Source: Dyella_B sp035508675
Lineage (GTDB): Bacteria; Pseudomonadota; Gammaproteobacteria; Xanthomonadales; Rhodanobacteraceae
Direction: 5' to 3'
Length of the DNA stretch: 18,143 nt
Assembly (NCBI RefSeq): GCF_035508675.1
Contig: NZ_DATJMN010000185.1
Location: 1 to 18,143, forward strand
In this document: piece by piece, positions 13,391-18,143 of the stretch
Layout: each line of letters begins with the position of its first letter
Numbering within the stretch: position 1 is the first letter of the stretch
Position numbers and translations under genes: made by a program
Notes under the pieces: model-generated
What the model was told of the DNA's origin: nothing
Seen by the model: only the letters and a program-made list of their open reading frames with translations
Databases searched by the model: none

Positions 13391-14065
13391 TCAAACAGGC
13401 GCCTTGTCGCCTGCAGCGGCCGGCGCGCGGCGTGTGCGCGGCGCGGCATTGGGTGCGGGCAGCGTGAGGTCGTCCAGCAACAGCGTGGCCTGCTTTTCCA
13501 TGTCCACCACGTAGCCGGCCACCTTGGAACGGAAATAGCGATGCAGCACGTAGGCGGGAATGGCCACCGTCAAACCGGCGGCCGTGCAGATCAGCGCCTC
13601 GCCGATGCCGCCCGCCATCTTGGTGGGATCGGCCATGCCGCCGACCATCACCTGCATGAACATGCGGATCAGCCCGATCACGGTACCGAACAGGCCTAGC
13701 AACGGGCCGATCAGGGCGATGGTGCCGAGCGTGTTCAGATAACGCTCCATGCGATGCACCACATGGCGGCCGGTATCCTCGATGCGCTCCTTGATCAGTT
13801 CGCGCGAGTGATGGCGCACGGCAAGCGCGGCAGCCAACAATTCGCCCAGCGGCGAACCGGACGCAAGTTTTTCCAGATGGGCCGGATCAAGCTGGTCGGA
13901 GCGCGCCCATTCGCGTACTTCCTGCACCAGTCCTGGCGGCAGTACGTAGCTGCGCCGCAACGTCCAGCTCCGCTCCAGCACGATCGCCAGCGCCACCGCC
14001 GAGCAGATCAGGATGGGCGCCATGGCCCAGCCGCCTGCCATCAGAATCTGACCCAAATCACCCAC
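13391..14065 (-). CDS. exbB: ExbB/TolQ/MotA-type proton channel protein
   Basis: This is an inner-membrane proton-channel subunit that pairs with ExbD. From the GTG at 14065-14063 it has 224 residues, with three membrane helices: ILICSAVALAIVLERSW near the N-terminus, then TLGTIALIGPLLGLFGTVIGLIRM and GIGEALICTAAGLTVAIPAY, the conserved ExbB/TolQ core. This GTG start is chosen because GGGAG lies 7 nt upstream and the protein then begins like other family members. In-frame starts at 14107 (ATG) and 14143 (GTG) lack a ribosome binding site, and the former sits on a likely -10 element. It is the first gene of exbB-exbD-msbA-lpxK. The symbol reflects family, not proven TonB function. Confidence 0.9.
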   Translation of the reverse strand: MGDLGQILMAGGWAMAPILICSAVALAIVLERSWTLRRSYVLPPGLVQEVREWARSDQLDPAHLEKLASGSPLGELLAAALAVRHHSRELIKERIEDTGRHVVHRMERYLNTLGTIALIGPLLGLFGTVIGLIRMFMQVMVGGMADPTKMAGGIGEALICTAAGLTVAIPAYVLHRYFRSKVAGYVVDMEKQATLLLDDLTLPAPNAAPRTRRAPAAAGDKAPV

Positions 14066-14102
14066 AGAAAAACTCCCGGCCCTGCCGCCTGCGCAAGCGG
14101 CC

Positions 14103-14111
14103 ATCATAGCA
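14103..14111 (-). promoter_or_regulatory. Extended -10 promoter candidate for exbB-exbD-msbA-lpxK
   Basis: On the minus strand TGCTATGAT (14111-14103) is an extended -10 element (TGN plus a hexamer five of six to TATAAT). No good -35 lies 17 nt upstream, as is usual for this class. Transcription would begin near 14096, giving a leader of about 30 nt before the GTG start at 14065 and its GGGAG. It is in the 131-bp gap after comEC. Confidence 0.45.
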
Positions 14112-14196
14112 GCGTCGCCGAGACGTACCGTGCGGCTAATCACTCCGCAGACTGCGCGACCAGTAGAGCATCAGCGAGCCCCGCCGGCATCCGCAT

Positions 14197-16533
14197 TCAC
14201 TCTCGCCAATAGCGCCGCTGCAGCAAGCGCCAACGCGCCGTCACATAGCTGGGTGCTGCAGCAGGAAATTCAATCTGAACGGCGCCGTCCACCGCGGTAT
14301 TGAATACCGGCACGCCCGCCACCGCGTAGCGTTGCAGGACTTCCGGCCGCGGATGGCCGAAGCGGTTGCGCCAGCCGGCGGAAACCACGGCGAACTCGGG
14401 GCGAATGGCGGCGATGAAATCCGCGCTTGAAGAACTTTTGCTGCCATGGTGCGGCACCTGCAACACCGGCCGCGGCCCCGCACCCAACGCTGCGGCCACC
14501 GACGTCTCCGTGCCCGCGGCAATATCGCCGGTGAGCAACAGACGTGCCGCCCGGCCTTCGACCAGCAGCACGCAGGAATGATCGTTCGCCGACGCGTTCA
14601 ACATGGCCGCAACGGGACTCAGTACGCGGAAGCGCACGCCATCCCATTCCCATTGCTGTCCGGCCAGGCATTGCGCCATCGGTATGGGTAGCCGCCCCGG
14701 TTCGCCGGAGTAACGCTGCGCCTCGGGAAACGCAGCCGCCACGGCGGGCGCGCCACCGGCATGATCGTTGTCGGCATGGCTGACCATCAACATGTCCAGC
14801 CGATCCACGCCCAGCGCGTGCAGCGAAGGTACGACAACGGCTGCACCCAGGTCGTATTCCGACGGGTAGCGCGCACCTGCGTCATAAACCAGGCTGTGAT
14901 CACGCGTACGCACGATGATCGCAAGCCCCTGCCCTACATCCAACACCCATGCCTGGAATGCGCCTGCGGGAGGGACATCACGTGCCGGCCACAGCAACGG
15001 CAGAAACAACAGCGCGCCCAGCATGCGCAACGGCACGCCGCGCGGCATGAACAGCCACAACGCTCCCAGCGTGGCAAGCAGCAGCGCCCAAGGTTTCACT
15101 GCCGGCAAATACCAGTGCGCCCCGGGCCAGGTTGCCGTCTGCTCGAGCAGCCACCATTGCGCATGCGTCAACCATTCGGCCACACGCAGCAACGGCGTCG
15201 CCAGCGGTGGGCAGATGATCAGCAGCAACATGCCCAACAAGGCGCAGGGCACGATCACGAAGCTGACGAACGGCACTGCGACAAGATTGGACAAGGCACC
15301 CACCAACGACGCCTCGCCGAAGAACCACATCGTCAATGGCAGCAGCGATACCGTCATCACGAGCTGGCCCAGCGTCAGTTCACGCAGAAAGCCACGCAGG
15401 CCACGCCCTTTCGCGTCCATGCAGAGGATCAGGAACGCCACGCCGACGAACGAGAGCCAGAAGCCCGCTTCCAGCACGGCAGTGGGATTCACCAGCAGGA
15501 TCACCATCAGCGCCATCGCCAATGCATACCCCGAGCCGGTCGCGCGCCGGCTGCAGCGCGCCAGGGCAAAGGCACCGATCATCAGCATGGTGCGGATGGT
15601 GGGCATGCCTAAACCCGCCAATGCACCGTATGCACTGGCCGATGCCAAGGCCGACAGGGCCGCTGCCTGCACGCGTGGGCAGCGCAGCGCGAGCCAGGGC
15701 CATAGCCAATAAACCGCATGGCACAACCAAACGCCGAAAACCGCGGCCACGCCCACGTGAAAGCCGGAAATCGCGAGCAGGTGTGAAATACCGTTGGCGC
15801 GCGCCACATCCCAGTCGTGCTGTTCCAGACCGCGCGTGTCGCCAACCGTGAACGCGCGCAACAAAGCCGCGTCGTGCGGATGATGCACGCGCGCCTGGAT
15901 GCTGTCCGCGAGTGAACCGCGTACGCGGTCCAGACACCATGCCGCCGTGTTCAAGCGCTGGTTGCCTGGATCGTCGCGCACGTAACCTACCGCCGCGATG
16001 CCGCGCGCCAGTGCGCTGCGTTCGCTATCGGCTCCGCCCGGGTTGATCGTTCCCCGCGGCCGGCGCAGACGCAGCAGCAGTTGCCAGCGAGAACAGGGTT
16101 CCGGTTCTGCCGAGGGCTTGCCATACCAGCTGATGCGTACGCGCCCTCGCCACGGCAGCGCTTGCCCATCGCGCGCAGCCTGCTCGATCTGGAACTGCAC
16201 GCTGGTGGCACCGGCCTTGGTCTGGGCCAGGCCCACCACCTGGCCGATGACCTGGAAATCCTGCCCTTCCCAGTCTTTGGGCAAGCGCGCATGCATGGCC
16301 GAGCTGCCATACCATGCTGCCCACGCGAAGCCGAACAGCAGCACGGCCAACCAGCGGCAACGTGGCAAGCGCCAGGCAAGCATCAGCGCGCAGGCCGCCA
16401 GGATTGCCATCAGCCAGCGTGGCGGCAATGCGGGAAACCATTGCACGATCGACATGCCCACCAGCAAGGCCAACGCCGCAGCGACGGCGCTCGGCCATGT
16501 TTGTGCCTGGGGCGATTCGCCTTGCTTCGTCAT
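14197..16533 (-). CDS. comEC: DNA internalization channel ComEC/Rec2
   Basis: ComEC carries single-stranded DNA across the inner membrane during natural transformation. The 778-residue protein has the full family layout. N-terminal membrane helices and a DUF4131-like region span about 15-215. The competence domain begins with HLLAISGFHVG (251-261) and holds many helices to about 515. A C-terminal metallo-beta-lactamase domain follows, with LDVGQGLA (531-538), SHADNDHAGG (585-594), LLTGD (666-670) and VPHHGSKSS (693-701). Motifs are intact, so the gene looks functional. It lies 145 nt after lolD. The linkage lolD-comEC-exbB-exbD-lpxK is also known from Pseudomonas, so the position does not by itself imply a role in LPS export. 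Confidence 0.96.
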   Translation of the reverse strand: MTKQGESPQAQTWPSAVAAALALLVGMSIVQWFPALPPRWLMAILAACALMLAWRLPRCRWLAVLLFGFAWAAWYGSSAMHARLPKDWEGQDFQVIGQVVGLAQTKAGATSVQFQIEQAARDGQALPWRGRVRISWYGKPSAEPEPCSRWQLLLRLRRPRGTINPGGADSERSALARGIAAVGYVRDDPGNQRLNTAAWCLDRVRGSLADSIQARVHHPHDAALLRAFTVGDTRGLEQHDWDVARANGISHLLAISGFHVGVAAVFGVWLCHAVYWLWPWLALRCPRVQAAALSALASASAYGALAGLGMPTIRTMLMIGAFALARCSRRATGSGYALAMALMVILLVNPTAVLEAGFWLSFVGVAFLILCMDAKGRGLRGFLRELTLGQLVMTVSLLPLTMWFFGEASLVGALSNLVAVPFVSFVIVPCALLGMLLLIICPPLATPLLRVAEWLTHAQWWLLEQTATWPGAHWYLPAVKPWALLLATLGALWLFMPRGVPLRMLGALLFLPLLWPARDVPPAGAFQAWVLDVGQGLAIIVRTRDHSLVYDAGARYPSEYDLGAAVVVPSLHALGVDRLDMLMVSHADNDHAGGAPAVAAAFPEAQRYSGEPGRLPIPMAQCLAGQQWEWDGVRFRVLSPVAAMLNASANDHSCVLLVEGRAARLLLTGDIAAGTETSVAAALGAGPRPVLQVPHHGSKSSSSADFIAAIRPEFAVVSAGWRNRFGHPRPEVLQRYAVAGVPVFNTAVDGAVQIEFPAAAPSYVTARWRLLQRRYWRE

Positions 16534-16678
16534 GCCACGAAGCTAGCGCAGATGGAGAGGGCGGCTTTGTCAGCAGCTGGCGCGGTGTCTTGAGGGGAAT
16601 ACGCGCGTTATGCGATCAAGCCCTCATGCAGATGGCGATGCTGGGGGTCGGCGCCACCTCACCGCCAACGTGCTTGCT

Positions 16679-17377
16679 TTATGCCTTCTCGCGCAACTCG
16701 CCGTTGTGCAATTCCAAGGTGCGATCCATCCGCGCGGCAAGACGGCTATCGTGCGTCACCAGAATAAAGCTGGTGCCGATCTCGCGGTTCAATTCCAGCA
16801 TCAGCGCATACACCTGCGCGGCGTTGTCTTCGTCCAGATTGCCGGTCGGTTCGTCGCCGAGCACGCAGGAAGGGCGCGTCACCAACGCACGCGCCACGGC
16901 ACAGCGCTGGCGCTCGCCGCCGGAAAGCTCCGCCGGCTTGTGTTCCAGGCGCTTGCCCAGGCCCACACGTTCCAGCAGGGCTTTGGCCTGCTTCTGCGCA
17001 TCCGATATGCCGATGCCGCGGATCAACAGCGGCATGCACACGTTTTCCAGCGCGGTGAATTCGGGCAACAGATGATGGAACTGGTAGATGAAGCCCATCG
17101 AACGATTGCGCACGCGGCCGCGCTCGGCATCGGACAACTTGGAAAGCACTCGGCCCTCCACTTCCACTGCGCCATTGGTAAGCGTGTCCAGGCCGCCGAT
17201 GATGTGCAGCAGCGTACTTTTGCCGGAACCCGAAGCGCCGACGATCGCCAGCGTTTCACCCCGCTTGAGCGAGAAGTTGACGTCGGTCAGCACCGGCGTG
17301 CGCAGGTCGCCCTCCTCGTAGGTCTTGGCTACGTGGCTGGCGCGCAGGACGATATCGTTGCTCATCGGATTACTCAT
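16679..17377 (-). CDS. lolD: Lipoprotein-releasing ABC transporter ATPase LolD
   Basis: LolD powers release of outer-membrane lipoproteins from the inner membrane to LolA. From the ATG at 17377 the protein has 232 residues. Walker A is GASGSGKS (47-54), with Q99 in GFIYQFHHLLPEFTALENV, signature LSGGE (151-155), Walker B ending GDEP (174-177), and H209 in LVTHD. The QFHHLLPEFTALENV pattern is typical of LolD within the MacB/LolD group. The start overlaps the end of the permease gene by 8 nt, which fits translational coupling; the ATG at 17365 is an alternative. Neither has a strong ribosome binding site. Confidence 0.95.
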   Translation of the reverse strand: MSNPMSNDIVLRASHVAKTYEEGDLRTPVLTDVNFSLKRGETLAIVGASGSGKSTLLHIIGGLDTLTNGAVEVEGRVLSKLSDAERGRVRNRSMGFIYQFHHLLPEFTALENVCMPLLIRGIGISDAQKQAKALLERVGLGKRLEHKPAELSGGERQRCAVARALVTRPSCVLGDEPTGNLDEDNAAQVYALMLELNREIGTSFILVTHDSRLAARMDRTLELHNGELREKA

Positions 17378-18143
17378 AGCGCAATGCCTGGGCCGGTTGC
17401 GTACGCGAGGCGCGCCATGCGGGATAGAGCGTGGCAAGCAGGGAGAACAGGAAGGTCACCAGCGACACCCAGATGACGTCATGCCAGTCGAGCCTGCTGG
17501 GTACCTCGCTGATGTAATACACGTCAGGAGACAGGAAGGTATATCCGGTCAAGTGCTCGATCCATTTCACGATGCCGGGCAGGCGCCACGAAAGCAGCGA
17601 ACCCAGCCCCACGCCAAAACCGATGCCGACGAAACCCACCAGCACGCCCTGCACCATGAACATGCCCATGATGCTGCGCGGCGTCGAACCCAGGGTGCGC
17701 AGGATGGCGATATCGGCCTGCTTGTCGGTCACCAGCATCATCAGCATGGAAATCAAATTGATCACGGCCACCAGGATGATCAGCGAGAGGATGATGAACA
17801 TCACCTTCTTTTCCATCGAGATGGCGGTGAAGAAGTTGGCGTGGCTGTCCATCCAGGTGGTGACCATGTAGACCTGGCCCAGCGTATCGGCCAGTTCGCG
17901 CGCCACGGGACCGGCGTTGTACAAATTGTCGAGCTTGAGGCGAATGCCGGTGGGGGCGTCGATGCTTTTCAACTGTTCCGCATTATGGATGCTGATCAAG
18001 CCAAGTCCGGAGTCGAACTCCTCCATGCCCATCTCGAAAATACCGCTTACGGTGAAACCGCGGATGCGCGGCACCGCGCCCAATGGCGTTGCACGCAGCT
18101 CAGGCACCACCACGGTGACTTTGTCGCCGACGTTGACGCCGAG
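17370..18143 (-). CDS. Lipoprotein-releasing ABC transporter permease, LolC/LolE family (C-terminal part)
   Basis: The 257 visible residues are the C-terminal part of a permease that recognises lipoproteins and works with LolD. They start inside the periplasmic domain with LGVNVGDKVTVVVPE, followed by a segment ending TTWMDSHANFFTAISMEKK. The FtsX-type membrane domain follows with three helices (near 108-132, 160-185 and 220-243). Its coupling motif DKQADIAILRTLG lies between the first two, and the end YPAWRASRTQPAQALRYE is characteristic. LolC, LolE and the hybrid LolF cannot be told apart from this fragment, so no symbol is given. The N-terminus lies beyond the right edge. Confidence 0.93.
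   Translation of the reverse strand, partial: LGVNVGDKVTVVVPELRATPLGAVPRIRGFTVSGIFEMGMEEFDSGLGLISIHNAEQLKSIDAPTGIRLKLDNLYNAGPVARELADTLGQVYMVTTWMDSHANFFTAISMEKKVMFIILSLIILVAVINLISMLMMLVTDKQADIAILRTLGSTPRSIMGMFMVQGVLVGFVGIGFGVGLGSLLSWRLPGIVKWIEHLTGYTFLSPDVYYISEVPSRLDWHDVIWVSLVTFLFSLLATLYPAWRASRTQPAQALRYE

Noticed and set aside
17378..17437. Longer LolD frame with 20 extra residues
   Set aside because: It would overlap the permease gene by 68 nt, and the extra residues are permease-gene shadow. ATG 17377 gives the family-like length.
1..18143. CRISPR arrays, insertion sequences, prophage genes
   Set aside because: No regularly spaced repeats, transposase or integrase motifs were seen on either strand.

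Overview
The window is GC-rich chromosomal DNA of a gammaproteobacterium, most likely a xanthomonad and probably Rhodanobacteraceae (Dyella, Luteibacter, Frateuria or Rhodanobacter). The reasons are the dnaX-ybaB-recR cluster, the Kdo kinase beside an OpsX-type heptosyltransferase, and the block lolC/E-lolD-comEC-exbB-exbD-msbA-lpxK. The organism is inferred from gene content and order; no database search was run. Almost everything reads on the minus strand; only the heptosyltransferase gene is on the plus strand.

Layout from left to right: (1) 1-2574 is an information-processing block: start of recR, ybaB, dnaX, the 4.5S SRP RNA gene and a tRNA-Ser(GGA). (2) 2575-2915 has no gene but carries a perfect 70-nt partial copy of the tRNA-Ser, a 9-bp palindrome and small inverted repeats, probably the scar of a recombination or integration event. 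(3) 2916-5478 is an LPS inner-core group: a metallo-beta-lactamase-fold hydrolase overlapping kdkA by 4 nt, and opsX diverging from kdkA. KdkA phosphorylates the Kdo, and OpsX-type enzymes add heptose to phosphorylated Kdo, so the pair fits one pathway step. (4) 5495-9592 is one very large, unrecognised membrane protein of 1365 residues. It is built from two collinear copies of the same module, each starting with a signal-peptide-like segment. (5) 9710-11164 holds a DUF6165-type protein and lpxK. (6) 11169-14065 holds msbA, exbD and exbB. (7) 14197-18143 holds comEC, lolD and the C-terminal part of a lolC/lolE-type permease that runs off the window.

The common theme from 2916 to the right end is envelope building: lipid A phosphorylation (LpxK), lipid A-core flipping (MsbA), inner-core phosphorylation and heptosylation (KdkA, OpsX), lipoprotein sorting (Lol) and an ion-driven ExbB-ExbD motor. 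The large duplicated membrane protein lies between these groups, so an envelope role is a reasonable guess, but the sequence gives no direct evidence for one.

The strongest candidate for something undescribed is that duplicated 1365-residue protein. Next are the tRNA-Ser partial duplication and the metallo-hydrolase coupled to kdkA. No CRISPR array, transposase, prophage gene or toxin-antitoxin pair was seen.
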